Positions 17,005-26,073 of a stretch of 64,000 nt of DNA are shown in pieces (the stretch's first letter is position 1; every line of letters starts with the position of its first letter). A program made the position numbers and the translations under genes. The DNA is from Pontivivens sp032464575 (lineage in GTDB: Bacteria > Pseudomonadota > Alphaproteobacteria > Rhodobacterales > Rhodobacteraceae), in contig JAWDKM010000005.1 of assembly GCA_032464575.1 (NCBI GenBank), positions 434,001 to 498,000 on the forward strand. Reading direction: 5' to 3'. The notes under the pieces were generated by a model. The model searched no databases, was not told the origin of the DNA, and worked only from the letters and a program-made list of their open reading frames with translations.

Positions 17005-18114
17005 ATGGGTCCGTTCCCGCATGACGCCCCGAAGGCCACGATCTCCGACGCGAACCCCGCCGGTACCGACGGGTTCGAGTTCGTAGAGTTCGCCCATCCG
17101 GAGCCGGAAAAGCTCGACACGCTCTTCCGCTCGATGGGCTACGAGCCGGTGGCGCAGCACAAGACGAAGGACATCGCCGTCTACCGGCAGGGCGACATCA
17201 ACTACATCGTCAACCGCGAGCCCGGCACCCACGCCGCGCAGTTCGTCGAGGATCACGGCCCCTGTGCCCCCGCGATGGCTTGGCGCGTGGTCGATGCGCA
17301 AGTGGCACTGAAGCGGGCGCTCGACCTCGGCGCGACCGAGTATACCGGCGCGGGCAAGTCCATCGACGCGCCCGCCGTGATCGGCATCGGCGGCTCGCTG
17401 CTCTACTTCATCGACAATTACGACGCGGGCCGTTCGCCCTACGATGCGGAGTTCGAGTGGCTCGGCGAACGCGATCCGAAGCCCGTCGGCGTCGGCTTCT
17501 ACTACCTCGACCACCTGACCCACAACGTGGTGAAGGGAAACATGGACACCTGGTACAAGTTCTACTCCGAGACGTTCAAGTTCAAGGAAATCAAGTTCTT
17601 CGACATCGAGGGCAAGTATACGGGCCTCGTCTCCCGCGCGCTGACCTCGCCCTGCGGCAAGATCCGCATCCCGATCAATGAGGATCGCGGCGACAAGGGC
17701 CAGATCGTGGAGTACCTCAAGCGCTACAACGGCGAGGGGATCCAGCACATCGCGGTGGCCTCGGAGGATATCTACAGCTCCGTCGATCAGATCCACGAGA
17801 ACGGCATCCGCTTCATGCCGCCGCCGCCCGAGACCTACTACGAGATGAGCCAAGACCGGGTCGTGGGACATGAGGAGCCGATCGAGAAGCTCAAGAAGCA
17901 CGGCATCCTGATCGACGGCGAAGGCGTGGTGGATGGCGGCGAGACGCGCATCCTCCTGCAGATCTTCTCCAAGACCGTGATCGGGCCGATCTTCTTCGAG
18001 TTCATCCAACGCAAGGGCGATGACGGCTTCGGCGAGGGCAACTTCAAGGCGCTCTTCGAGTCGATCGAGGCGGACCAGATCGCGCGGGGCGTCGTGGGCA
18101 CCGCTGCGGAGTAA
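17005..18114 (+). CDS. hppD: 4-hydroxyphenylpyruvate dioxygenase
   Basis: The 369-residue non-haem iron enzyme converts 4-hydroxyphenylpyruvate to homogentisate in tyrosine catabolism. The iron ligands are visible as H170 (YYLDHLTHNV), H248 (GIQHIAVAS) and E332 (IFFEFIQRKG). C-terminal residues KGDDGFGEGNFKALFESIE close the active site as in the family. The ATG at 17005 follows AGGAGGA. Homogentisate-pathway genes are not adjacent, so the gene stands alone beside the divergent Lrp-type regulator. Confidence 0.96.
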   Translation: MGPFPHDAPKATISDANPAGTDGFEFVEFAHPEPEKLDTLFRSMGYEPVAQHKTKDIAVYRQGDINYIVNREPGTHAAQFVEDHGPCAPAMAWRVVDAQVALKRALDLGATEYTGAGKSIDAPAVIGIGGSLLYFIDNYDAGRSPYDAEFEWLGERDPKPVGVGFYYLDHLTHNVVKGNMDTWYKFYSETFKFKEIKFFDIEGKYTGLVSRALTSPCGKIRIPINEDRGDKGQIVEYLKRYNGEGIQHIAVASEDIYSSVDQIHENGIRFMPPPPETYYEMSQDRVVGHEEPIEKLKKHGILIDGEGVVDGGETRILLQIFSKTVIGPIFFEFIQRKGDDGFGEGNFKALFESIEADQIARGVVGTAAE

Positions 18115-18168
18115 ATCAGAACGAGAGGGACCGCGGGCGCGTCCGGAGCAATCCGGGCGCGTCTTGCT

Positions 18169-18663
18169 TTAGAAGCGCCGGGCGAGCGACAGGTTGACGA
18201 TCAGGTCCACGTCCGCGCCAGGTGGGACGAGGGTCAGCCGCACATCGGTCGTGTCGCGCCAGCGGGCGATGCCTGTGACGCCGGCGATGGGAATGAAGCC
18301 CTCAACATTCGGCAGGCCGTAATCGTCCTCCAGGATCTCCGACAGGTCCTCGTAGAGGGCGATCCCGGCGAAGGCCCCGGCGCGCAGGCTCCAGTCCGGC
18401 GTGGGCCGTGCCACCTCCGCACTCAGGCCATAGAGGACGAAGGGCGAGACCTCCTCGTAGCTGTTATAGAAGACGCCGCCCTCGACCGATTGTTCGAGGC
18501 CGCGTATGCCGGACCATCGCCAGCCGAGCGCGAGACCGGGGTTGAAGTCGTTGAGCGCGCCGCCGTCCCCGAAGTGCTGCGAGCCGAGGATCAGGGCTCC
18601 GAACCGCTCCTGCGCCGCGAGCGGCCCGGTCAGGAGCATCAGGATCAGGACCACATAACGCAT
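18169..18663 (-). CDS. Small exported, probably outer-membrane protein
   Basis: The 164-residue product has a signal peptide (MRYVVLILMLLTGPLAAQ) and a body of alternating polar and aromatic strands (ALGWRWSGIRGLEQSVEGGV, PFVLYGLSAEVARPT) ending in phenylalanine (SLARRF). This pattern suits a small beta-barrel of the outer membrane. No family was recognised; a lipid-A-modifying type barrel is one possibility. It starts just after the infB terminator and is convergent with hppD. Confidence 0.55.
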   Translation of the reverse strand: MRYVVLILMLLTGPLAAQERFGALILGSQHFGDGGALNDFNPGLALGWRWSGIRGLEQSVEGGVFYNSYEEVSPFVLYGLSAEVARPTPDWSLRAGAFAGIALYEDLSEILEDDYGLPNVEGFIPIAGVTGIARWRDTTDVRLTLVPPGADVDLIVNLSLARRF

Positions 18664-18715
18664 CGCACGCCCTCCACGCCCCTCCGGCTTACGACAGCCA
18701 CCGCGCAAATGAAAA

Positions 18716-18739
18716 GGGCCGGCTCCATGGAGCCGGCCC
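18716..18739 (-). terminator. Rho-independent terminator of the infB operon
   Basis: A perfect 24-bp palindrome (GGGCCGGCTCCA and its exact complement) lies 24 bp after the infB stop. On the minus strand it is followed by TTTTCATTTG. Confidence 0.85.
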
Positions 18740-18763
18740 CGTCTCGTTTCGAAGAAGCGCCCG

Positions 18764-21304
18764 TTAGAGGGTGCGCTCGACCTCCTCGGTCTCGAAGATC
18801 TCGATGACGTCGCCCTGGCGGATGTCCTCGTAGTTCTCGAAGGCCATGCCGCATTCCTGGCCGGACTGCACTTCCTTGACCTCGTCCTTGAAGCGCTTGA
18901 GCGTCTTCAGCGTGCCCTCGTGGATCACCACGTTGTCGCGCAGCAGCCGCACACCGGCGGAGCGGCGGGCGACACCTTCGGTGACCACGCAGCCCGCGAC
19001 CTTGCCGACATTGGAGACCTTGAAGACCTCCTTGATCTCGGCATAGCCGATGAAGGTCTCGCGCACTTCCGCCGACAGGAGGCCGGAGGCCGCCGCTTTG
19101 ATGTCGTCCACCAGATCGTAGATGATCGAGTAGTAGCGGATCTCGAGACCCTTCTGGTTGGCACTCTCCCGCGCGGGCGCGTTGGCCCGGACGTTGAAGC
19201 CGATGATCGGCGCGCCGGAGGCTTCGGCCAGCGTCACGTCGCTCTCGGTGATGGCGCCGACGCCGGAGTGCAGCACGCGCACGCGCACCTCCTCGTTGCC
19301 GATCTTCTCCATCGCCTGGACGATCGCCTCGGCGGAGCCCTGGACGTCGGCCTTCACCACGATGGGCAGTTCCTTGACGTCCGCGTCGGCCTTCGCCTTC
19401 GCGAGGAGCTGGTCGAGGGTCGTCGCAGCCCCGGCGGCGGCGCGCTTGTCCTTGGCAAGTTGCTGACGGTACTCGGAGATTTCCCGCGCGCGGCCCTCGT
19501 CCGGAACCACGTTGAGGACGTCGCCCGCCTCCGGCGTGCCGTTGAGGCCGAGGACCTCGACCGGCACGGAGGGACCGGCCTCGTTAACGCGCTCGCCCTG
19601 ATCGTTGATCAGTGCGCGCACCTTGCCCCACTGCTCACCCACGACGAAGATGTCGCCGCGCTTGAGCGTGCCGTTCTGCACAAGGACCGTCGCGACCGGG
19701 CCGCGGCCCGTATCGAGCTGCGCCTCGATCACGGCGCCGGAGGCCTCGCGATCGGGGTTCGCCTTCAGTTCGAGCAATTCGGCCTGAAGCGTGATGTTCT
19801 CGATCAGCTTGTCGAGACCGGTACCCTCGACGGCCGAGACCTCCACGTCGAGCACGTCGCCCGACATCTCCTCCACGATGACCTCGTGCTGGAGAAGCTG
19901 GGTCCGCACCTTCTGGGGATCGGCGCCGGGGCGGTCGATCTTGTTGATCGCGACGATCATCGGGACGCCCGCCGCCTTGGCGTGGGAGATCGCCTCGATC
20001 GTCTGCGGCATGACCGAGTCGTCCGCCGCGACCACTAGGATCACGATGTCCGTCACCTGCGCACCGCGGGCACGCATGGAGGTGAAGGCCGCGTGGCCCG
20101 GCGTGTCGAGGAAGGTGAGCTTCGCGCCGTTCTCGGTCCTGATCTGGTAGGCGCCGATATGCTGCGTGATGCCGCCGGCCTCACCGGAGACCACGTTGGT
20201 CTTGCGGATCGCGTCGAGCAGGGACGTCTTGCCGTGGTCGACATGGCCCATGATCGTGATGACGGGCGCGCGTGATTCCAGATCCTCGACCTTGTCGTCG
20301 ACGGTCGTGATCACGTCCTCGACATCGGCATCGGAGACACGGACGACCTTGTGGCCGAACTCCTCCACGATCAGTTCCGCGGTATCCGCATCAATCGTCT
20401 GGTTCTGCGTGGCCATGATGTCGTTCTGCATCAGCGCCTTGACGACGGCGGCGACCCGCTCCGCCATACGGTTGGCAAGCTCGCCGACCGTGATCGCGTC
20501 GGGCACCTGCACGTCGCGCACGATCTTCTCGCGCGGCTCGTTGGAGCCGCCGCCCTTGCGCTGCTGGCGTTCCTGACGGCGGCGCATCGCGGCGAGCGAT
20601 TTCTGCCGGCCGCCCTCACCAAGCGCCTGGTTGATGGTGAGCTTGCCCTGGCGGCGCTTGTCGCCACCGGCGCGGCCCTTGCCGCCGCGGTCGTCGCGGC
20701 GGTCGTCACGCTTGGGCGCGGCACCACCGGGCGCGCTGCGGCGCGGGCCTTCGTTCTCGTTCGGCGGGGCGGGGATATCTGCGGGCGAGACGACGGCCTC
20801 GTCCTTCTTGCCGCGGGGCTTTGCCTTCTGACGGGCCTCGTCGTCGGCCTTGCGCTTGGCCTCCTCGGCCTCCTGCATCGCCTTCGCCTCGGCCTCCGCC
20901 TGCAGGCGCGCGGCCTCTTCGGCCTCGGCCCGTTCCTTGGCTTCCTTCTCCTCGCGGAGACGGTCCATCTCGGCCTTGCGGCGTTCCTCGGCCTCTTTCT
21001 CCTTTGCGACGCGCTCGGCCTCGGTCGCCTTGGCGGCCATCAGGGCGCGGCGGCGGCGCTCGATCTCGCTGTCGGCAAGCCCCTTGCTCGCGCCGCCCTG
21101 CGCGGCGCGGACCTGCGCGGCGTTGCCGCCGCCGGTCGCTGCCGTTCCGGGCTTGGGCACGACGACGCGCTTGCGCTTCTTCTCCACGACGACCGACTTC
21201 GATCGCCCGTGGGAGAAGCTCTGCCGGACACGGCTCGTCTCGGTCCCGCCACCGCGCGTCCCGACCGTCCTGCCCTTGCCGTCACTGCCTTTGTTGTCGC
21301 TCAT
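18764..21304 (-). CDS. infB: Translation initiation factor IF-2
   Basis: The 846-residue GTPase brings initiator tRNA to the 30S subunit. After a basic, then Ala/Glu/Arg-rich N-terminal region (1-330), the G domain shows GHVDHGKT, DTPGHAAF and NKID, followed by domains II-IV. The ATG at 21304 (MSDNKGSDGKGRT) follows GAGAAGGTTAAGGTCAGC; frames further upstream overlap the ylxR gene. It is the last gene of the rimP-nusA-ylxR-infB operon and is followed by a clear terminator. rbfA and truB, often next, are absent here. Confidence 0.97.
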   Translation of the reverse strand: MSDNKGSDGKGRTVGTRGGGTETSRVRQSFSHGRSKSVVVEKKRKRVVVPKPGTAATGGGNAAQVRAAQGGASKGLADSEIERRRRALMAAKATEAERVAKEKEAEERRKAEMDRLREEKEAKERAEAEEAARLQAEAEAKAMQEAEEAKRKADDEARQKAKPRGKKDEAVVSPADIPAPPNENEGPRRSAPGGAAPKRDDRRDDRGGKGRAGGDKRRQGKLTINQALGEGGRQKSLAAMRRRQERQQRKGGGSNEPREKIVRDVQVPDAITVGELANRMAERVAAVVKALMQNDIMATQNQTIDADTAELIVEEFGHKVVRVSDADVEDVITTVDDKVEDLESRAPVITIMGHVDHGKTSLLDAIRKTNVVSGEAGGITQHIGAYQIRTENGAKLTFLDTPGHAAFTSMRARGAQVTDIVILVVAADDSVMPQTIEAISHAKAAGVPMIVAINKIDRPGADPQKVRTQLLQHEVIVEEMSGDVLDVEVSAVEGTGLDKLIENITLQAELLELKANPDREASGAVIEAQLDTGRGPVATVLVQNGTLKRGDIFVVGEQWGKVRALINDQGERVNEAGPSVPVEVLGLNGTPEAGDVLNVVPDEGRAREISEYRQQLAKDKRAAAGAATTLDQLLAKAKADADVKELPIVVKADVQGSAEAIVQAMEKIGNEEVRVRVLHSGVGAITESDVTLAEASGAPIIGFNVRANAPARESANQKGLEIRYYSIIYDLVDDIKAAASGLLSAEVRETFIGYAEIKEVFKVSNVGKVAGCVVTEGVARRSAGVRLLRDNVVIHEGTLKTLKRFKDEVKEVQSGQECGMAFENYEDIRQGDVIEIFETEEVERTL

Positions 21305-21311
21305 GCTGACC

Positions 21312-21995
21312 TTAACCTTCTCGCCGGGGCCCCGTGCCCCGCATCTGTTCATCCGTCTGCCGCGTCCCGTCCGGCGCGGCGTCATCCGTCTTTCCAACGC
21401 CCTCATGGCCTCGCAGCCCGGCAAGCCGCGACGCCTCTCTGAGGACCTGATCGGTGATGCCGCCCCCGTCCAGCGCGGCATGTATCACATTATCACGTCC
21501 GAATGCCAAACCCAATTCGTGCCCGGAAAGACAGGAAATTAGGGGAGCCTCCGCCGCGAGGGGGCGAAGTTTGGCGCGCTGGGGCTCGGAGCCATCCGAC
21601 GCCTCCACCAAGGCCGCTACGGGTCGGGCGCGCAGCCGCGTCTTTACCGTGTCGAACCCCATATGGGCTAGCCCGGCCTTTCTGGCAAGGGCCAGCGCAT
21701 CCTGAACGCGGCGGAGCAGCAGACGCTCCACAAGATCGGGCAGATCGGCGGGGGCCTTCACCTGCCGCTTGGCCGCGCGGTTGAAGAGATTCTTCTTCGC
21801 CGCCAACGCGATGGCGCCCCGGTCGGCGCTCACCCACATGCCGCGGCCGGGCAGCTTTTCCGCGATGTCCGGCACGACCGTGTCGTCCGGGCCCACGACG
21901 AAGCGGACGAGCGGTGCCTTCGGCCCGCTCGTGCCCGTCGCGATGCAGCGCCGTTCCGGCGTCTCGCGATCCTTGATGCGACCACCCCGGCTCAC
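21312..21995 (-). CDS. ylxR: YlxR-family RNA-binding protein with L7Ae-like C-terminal domain
   Basis: The 227-residue protein joins an N-terminal YlxR (DUF448) domain, with RRCIATGTSGPKAPLVRFVV and GRGMWVSADRGAI, to a C-terminal ribosomal L7Ae-like domain (about 95-200, LLRRVQDALALARKAGLAHM). This two-domain form is standard in alphaproteobacteria between nusA and infB and probably binds RNA during transcription or ribosome work. A GTG at 21995 with GGAAGG upstream was chosen; family members start with the same (M/V)SRGGR sequence. The longer frame would overlap nusA. Confidence 0.88.
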   Translation of the reverse strand: MSRGGRIKDRETPERRCIATGTSGPKAPLVRFVVGPDDTVVPDIAEKLPGRGMWVSADRGAIALAAKKNLFNRAAKRQVKAPADLPDLVERLLLRRVQDALALARKAGLAHMGFDTVKTRLRARPVAALVEASDGSEPQRAKLRPLAAEAPLISCLSGHELGLAFGRDNVIHAALDGGGITDQVLREASRLAGLRGHEGVGKTDDAAPDGTRQTDEQMRGTGPRREG

Positions 21996-22020
21996 GGGCG
22001 CGACCTTCCGAGGGCTGGGA

Positions 22021-23643
22021 TCAGCCCTCGGCCTCCTCGGTCTCTTCGGCCCCAGCCTCTTCCGCCTCGGCGGCCTGCTGGGCGACCAGTTCCTCCGGAT
22101 CGATGTAGCCAAGGAGGACGCGGGCGGTCATGACGAGCTCGCGCGCCTCCTCCAGGCTGACGTCGAAGCTTTCGAGCAGGCCATCATCCTTCACGCGCTT
22201 GCCGTCGATGGTGGTGTAGCCGCCGGCGAGTTCCCAGTCGGCGCACTGTGCGAAGTCCTCCAGAGTCTTGATGCCGTCCTCGGCCAGCGCGACGATCATC
22301 TGCGGGGTCAGGCCCTCGAACTCGAAGAGGCTGTCCTCGACCCCCATCTCGCGGGCTTTCTCGGTCGCCGCGGCGTTGATCGCGTCGAGCGCTTCGCGGG
22401 CGCGGGTCTGCAGCTCCTGCGCCGTCTCCTCGTCGAAGCCGTCGATGACGGTCAGTTCGTCGAGTTCGACGTAGGCGACCTCTTCCAACGAGGTGAAGCC
22501 TTCGGAAACGAGGAGCTGTGCCACCATCTCGTCCGCGTCCAGCGCCTCCATGAAGAGCTTGGAGCGTTCGGCGAACTCGGCCTGACGGCGCTCGCTCTCC
22601 TCGGCCTCGGTCATGATGTCGATGTCCCAGCCGGTGAGCTGGGAAGCGAGGCGCACGTTCTGGCCGCGGCGGCCGATGGCGAGCGAGAGCTGCTCGTCGG
22701 GCACCACGACCTCGATCCGGCCGGCATCCTCGTCCATCACGACCTTCGCCACCTCGGCGGGCTGGAGCGCGTTGACGAGGAAGGTCGCCGCGTCGTCGTT
22801 CCAGGGGATGATGTCGATCTTCTCGCCATTCAGCTCGTTGACGACCGCCTGCACGCGGGAGCCGCGCATACCGACGCAGGCGCCGACCGGGTCGATGCCC
22901 GAATCGTAGGAGATCACGCCGATCTTCGCACGCGAGCCGGGATCGCGGGCCACCGCCTTGATCTCGATGACGCCGTCATAGATCTCCGGCACTTCCATCT
23001 TGAAGAGCTCGGCCATGAACTCCGGCGCGGTGCGCGACAGGAAGATCTGCGGGCCGCGCTGCTCCAGCCGCACATCCTTGATGAAGGCACGGATGCGGTC
23101 GCCGTTGCGGAACGCCTCGCGCTGGATGAGCTGGTCGCGGCGCAGCATCGCCTCGCCCCGGCCCACGTCGACGATGACATTGCCGTACTCGGTCCGCTTG
23201 ACGAGGCCGTTGATGATCGTGCCCTTGCGGTCCTTGAATTCCTCGTACTGACGCTCGCGCTCGGCCTCGCGCACGCGCTGCATGATGACCTGCTTCGCGG
23301 ACTGCGCGCCGATGCGGGAGAAGTCCATGGGCGGCAGGGGATCGCGGATCTCGGTCCCGATCTCGGCCTGCGGGTCGATCTCGCGCCCGTCCTCGAGGTC
23401 GAGCTCGGTGAAGTGGTCCTCGACCTCCTCCACCACGGTGCGCACTCGCTCCATGGTCAGGTCGCCGGACTTGCGGTCGATATGGGCGCGGATGTCGTAA
23501 TCGGCGCCGTAGCGGGCCTTCGCCGCGCGGGCGTAGCTCTCCTCCAGCGCCTCAATCACGAGGCCGGGCTCGATCATCTTCTCCCGCGCGACCGCGTCGG
23601 CGATCTGCAGAAGCTCCAGCTTGTTGGCGGCAACCGTGGCCAT
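22021..23643 (-). CDS. nusA: Transcription termination/antitermination factor NusA
   Basis: The 540-residue protein has the N-terminal RNA-polymerase-binding domain (1-130), S1 domain, two KH domains (GACVGMRGSRVQAVV and IGRRGQNVRLASQLTGW) and two C-terminal helix-hairpin-helix (AR2-type) repeats, then an acidic tail. The start is 6 bp after rimP, so translation is probably coupled. NusA controls pausing, termination and rRNA antitermination; in many bacteria it also regulates its own operon, which fits the leader described upstream of rimP. Confidence 0.97.
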   Translation of the reverse strand: MATVAANKLELLQIADAVAREKMIEPGLVIEALEESYARAAKARYGADYDIRAHIDRKSGDLTMERVRTVVEEVEDHFTELDLEDGREIDPQAEIGTEIRDPLPPMDFSRIGAQSAKQVIMQRVREAERERQYEEFKDRKGTIINGLVKRTEYGNVIVDVGRGEAMLRRDQLIQREAFRNGDRIRAFIKDVRLEQRGPQIFLSRTAPEFMAELFKMEVPEIYDGVIEIKAVARDPGSRAKIGVISYDSGIDPVGACVGMRGSRVQAVVNELNGEKIDIIPWNDDAATFLVNALQPAEVAKVVMDEDAGRIEVVVPDEQLSLAIGRRGQNVRLASQLTGWDIDIMTEAEESERRQAEFAERSKLFMEALDADEMVAQLLVSEGFTSLEEVAYVELDELTVIDGFDEETAQELQTRAREALDAINAAATEKAREMGVEDSLFEFEGLTPQMIVALAEDGIKTLEDFAQCADWELAGGYTTIDGKRVKDDGLLESFDVSLEEARELVMTARVLLGYIDPEELVAQQAAEAEEAGAEETEEAEG

Positions 23644-23648
23644 GGTCC

Positions 23649-24209
23649 TTACTCCTCCTCGCTCGAGGCATCTTCCTCGATGATCTCGTCAAATCCTTCG
23701 AGCTTCGTCTCGCGGGCCTTCAGGCTCTCCGCGATCAGCTCGTCCGTCAGCACCAGCTTGGCGTCGGCCAGCCAGTCGAATTGCAGGCCGACGATACCTT
23801 CCTGGATCTCGATCAGGACCTCGCCGTCCTCGACGCCCTGCAACACGCCCTTGAAGCGCTTGCGGCCGTCGATCAGCTCCTGCGTCTCCAGCTTCGCCTC
23901 GTAGCCCGCATAGTCCTCGAAATCCTTGAGACGGGTCAGGGGGCGGTCGATGCCGGGGCTGGAGACCTCCAGATTGTATTCGCCCTCGATCGGATCCTCG
24001 ACATCGAGGAGCGCGGAGACGGTATTGGAGATCTCCGCACAGTCGTCGACCTCGATCCCGCCGGGCTTGTCGGCCATGATCTGGACGAGCTTGGTCTTGC
24101 CGCCCTGGAAGCGCACACGCACGACCTCGTAGCCCATGGACTCCACGGTCGGGGCGATGATGTCGCGGATGCGCCGGTCTATGGCGGCCTTGGCGATCAG
24201 GTCGGTCAC
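23649..24209 (-). CDS. rimP: Ribosome maturation factor RimP
   Basis: The 186-residue protein helps mature the 30S subunit. It has the two-domain RimP fold: APTVESMGYEVVRVRFQGGK with the motif LEVSSPGIDRPLTRLKDFE, then an SH3-like C-terminal domain and an acidic tail (EEDASSEEE). The GTG at 24209 (V/MTDLIAKAAIDRRI) matches the family start; the frame remains open to 24269, but that would run through the leader terminator. First gene of the rimP-nusA-ylxR-infB operon. Confidence 0.94.
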   Translation of the reverse strand: MTDLIAKAAIDRRIRDIIAPTVESMGYEVVRVRFQGGKTKLVQIMADKPGGIEVDDCAEISNTVSALLDVEDPIEGEYNLEVSSPGIDRPLTRLKDFEDYAGYEAKLETQELIDGRKRFKGVLQGVEDGEVLIEIQEGIVGLQFDWLADAKLVLTDELIAESLKARETKLEGFDEIIEEDASSEEE

Positions 24210-24347
24210 GTTCTCTCTCGTCGTCTCTGGCAATCGGGCACAAAAAAACGGGCCAGCGGCCCGTCGCACTCGTTCGGTGGTGGCCGGGTTTGGACCCCAG
24301 CCTCCGCTGTTGATCCGCTACATAGCCCCGGCGGGCGCGCCGCGCAA
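24210..24347 (-). promoter_or_regulatory. Promoter and attenuator-like leader of the rimP operon
   Basis: On the minus strand a promoter-like pair TTGCGC (24347-24342), 17 bp, TATGTA (24324-24319) is followed by about 100 nt of leader. The leader holds a 7-bp hairpin GGCTGGG/CCCGGCC (24302-24282) and then a strong terminator, ACGGGCC-GCT-GGCCCGT followed by seven T (24264-24242), 33 nt before the rimP start. A full terminator inside the leader implies premature termination that can be relieved, possibly by NusA itself; a rimP leader class has been described in alphaproteobacteria. Confidence 0.75.
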
Positions 24348-24374
24348 GTGGAATGACCCGCGCGGCGCTGCCGA

Positions 24375-25058
24375 TCAGCCGAGCTGTTCGAGCAGGGCCT
24401 GGGCCGCAGGCTCCGACGAGGGCGGGTTCTGGCCCGTGACAAGCCTGCCGTCGGTCAGGACATGGGGCTCGAAGACGCCGGCCTTCGAATAGTTGCCGCC
24501 CAGCTCCTTCAGGGTGTCCTCGACGAGATGCGGCACGACGTCGGTCAGCTCGACCGCGTCCTCCTCCTCGTTGGTGAAGCCGGTGACCTTGCGGTTCGCC
24601 ACGATCAGATCGCCGTTCGCGTCCTTCGTATGCTTGAAGACGATCGGGGCGTGGCAGACGGCGCCGACGGGCTTTTCGGCCGCCCAGAACGCCTCGATCA
24701 ACGCGATCGAGTGCGCGTCGTCCACAAGGTCCCAAAGCGGGCCGTGGCCGCCGGGATAGAAGACAGCGTCATAGTCCGCGGCCGAGATATCGGACAGCTT
24801 GTGCGTGGTGGCGAGCGCCTGCTGCGACGCCGGATCGTCCTTGAACCGGCGGGTCGCGTCGGTCTGCGCATCCTCCGTGTCGCTCTTGGGATCGAGCGGC
24901 GGCTGACCGCCCTCGGGCGAGGCCAGCGTAACCTCCGCCCCCGCATCCTTGAAGACGTAGTAGGGCGCCGCGAACTCCTCCAGCCAGAAACCCGTCTTCT
25001 CGCCCGTATCGCCGAGCTCGTCGTGCGAGGTGAGTACCATGAGGATCTTCTTGGCCAT
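24375..25058 (-). CDS. DJ-1/PfpI family protein (class I glutamine amidotransferase-like)
   Basis: The 227-residue protein has the DJ-1/PfpI fold with the nucleophile elbow GAVCHAP and the acidic partner early in the chain (KTGFWLEEFAAPYYVF). Such proteins act as glyoxalase III, deglycase-like or chaperone enzymes; the segment YDAVFYPGGHGPLWDL is typical of the HchA/YDR533C-like subgroup. A role in methylglyoxal detoxification is inferred. The start follows CAGGAGATGACGC. It is monocistronic, with the rimP leader promoter immediately downstream. Confidence 0.9.
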   Translation of the reverse strand: MAKKILMVLTSHDELGDTGEKTGFWLEEFAAPYYVFKDAGAEVTLASPEGGQPPLDPKSDTEDAQTDATRRFKDDPASQQALATTHKLSDISAADYDAVFYPGGHGPLWDLVDDAHSIALIEAFWAAEKPVGAVCHAPIVFKHTKDANGDLIVANRKVTGFTNEEEDAVELTDVVPHLVEDTLKELGGNYSKAGVFEPHVLTDGRLVTGQNPPSSEPAAQALLEQLG

Positions 25059-25254
25059 GCGTCATCTCCTGTTCTTGTTGTGGGCGCGACCCGGCGGATC
25101 GGGCACCTAGTGCCGCAATCCACGGCATCCATGCATTCCGTTGCGCCAACACGCGGGGCGGCGAAGCGTTCACGGACCGCGCACAAACGCCGCAGGAACG
25201 GTGGCAGCCCGTCGGGTGTCGTTCTTCCGCAAGAGACGAATAAAGGAGGATCCG

Positions 25255-25590
25255 ATGAGCAAGAGCCGCGAACAAGTGTGGGACGAGTGGCGCGACCTGA
25301 CGAACATGGCGCCCAAGGAGCTGGAGGACTGGCTGGAGACCGAGGAGTCGAAATCCGTGGGCGACAGCGACGGCGGCGAGAGCACCGGCCACAGGTCGGG
25401 CCGCCGGATCGTCGAGATCAAGCGCACCAACAAGGACGACCTTACCGACGATCAGTGGGAGCACATGGGCAAGGTCGTGGGATACATCAAACGTCACCTC
25501 AGCCAGGGCGGACCCGACGACGACGTGGAGCACTCCGACTGGCGGTACTCGCTGATGAACTGGGGGCACGATCCGTTGAAGGACGATTGA
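25255..25590 (+). CDS. DUF3140 family protein
   Basis: The 111-residue hydrophilic protein begins MSKSREQVWDEWRDLTNMAP and ends HSDWRYSLMNWGHDPLKDD, the pattern of DUF3140, a small family sometimes labelled DNA-binding. It contains a Ser/Gly/Arg stretch (ESTGHRSGRRIVEIKR) and a second helical part (DQWEHMGKVVGYIKRHL). The ATG at 25255 follows AAAGGAGGATCC, a strong ribosome site. Function is unknown; the DJ-1 gene is divergent upstream and gene remnants follow. Confidence 0.8.
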   Translation: MSKSREQVWDEWRDLTNMAPKELEDWLETEESKSVGDSDGGESTGHRSGRRIVEIKRTNKDDLTDDQWEHMGKVVGYIKRHLSQGGPDDDVEHSDWRYSLMNWGHDPLKDD

Positions 25591-26073
25591 TGTGCCTCCG
25601 GCGGGCGTATTGGGCGAGAGTGATGCTGAGGCGGGCGGTCCGTAGACGTCCGTCATGTCGTCGAGGGAGCGGCGCACCGTGTACTTCGGCACGTTCCGGT
25701 TGATCTTCTCCGGGACGGCAGGTGGAGGCGCGAGACGGAACTCCAGTATGGTCCGAGATCGGCGAGGATGTCCGTGTACATCTTCACGCCGGTCATGAGG
25801 CAGACAACAAGGCTCGCCTTCCGAGTTGCAAGCCGGTGCGGAAAGACCAGTGGTGAGGGCCGCGGCAGCAGTTTCAGGCGCCGTAGGAGATCACGAGGTC
25901 GCCCCACAGGCCGGACAGCAAGCCGGTCCATTGTTCGAAGACGTCGGCGAGGATCAGCGCTTCCTCGCGCCCACCGTAGTGATCCACGCCCGAGACAAAG
26001 GCGTGGAGCTCGGCGTCGGTCGGCTCTTAATCAGGTATGACACTTGCACGCGCATCACGGCGCGGGAGCGCGT
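25591..26073. pseudogene. Gene-poor stretch with probable coding remnants
   Basis: No intact gene is convincing in this 483-bp gap. On the minus strand an open stretch without start encodes DAELHAFVSGVDHYGGREEA and continues to LSGLWGDLVISYGA before a stop near 25880; it is cut off upstream by a TAA. A second minus-strand fragment (about 25790-25660) reads TGVKMYTDILADLGPYWSSV and, after a frame change, NVPKYTVRRSLDDMTDVYG. They look like decayed or truncated genes; families were not recognised. The first 35 bp carry a CCTCCGGCGGGCG-type repeat. Confidence 0.45.

Noticed and set aside
18139..18162. GGGCGCGTC direct repeats and CCGGA/TCCGG after hppD as a terminator.
   Set aside because: The stem is only 5 bp and no T-run follows directly; too weak to annotate.
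24240..24330. Possible tRNA or tmRNA piece suggested by GGTCCAAACCCGGCCACCACC on the minus strand.
   Set aside because: No cloverleaf or 7-bp acceptor stem can be formed, the interval is too short for tmRNA, and the sequence is better explained as the rimP leader with a terminator.
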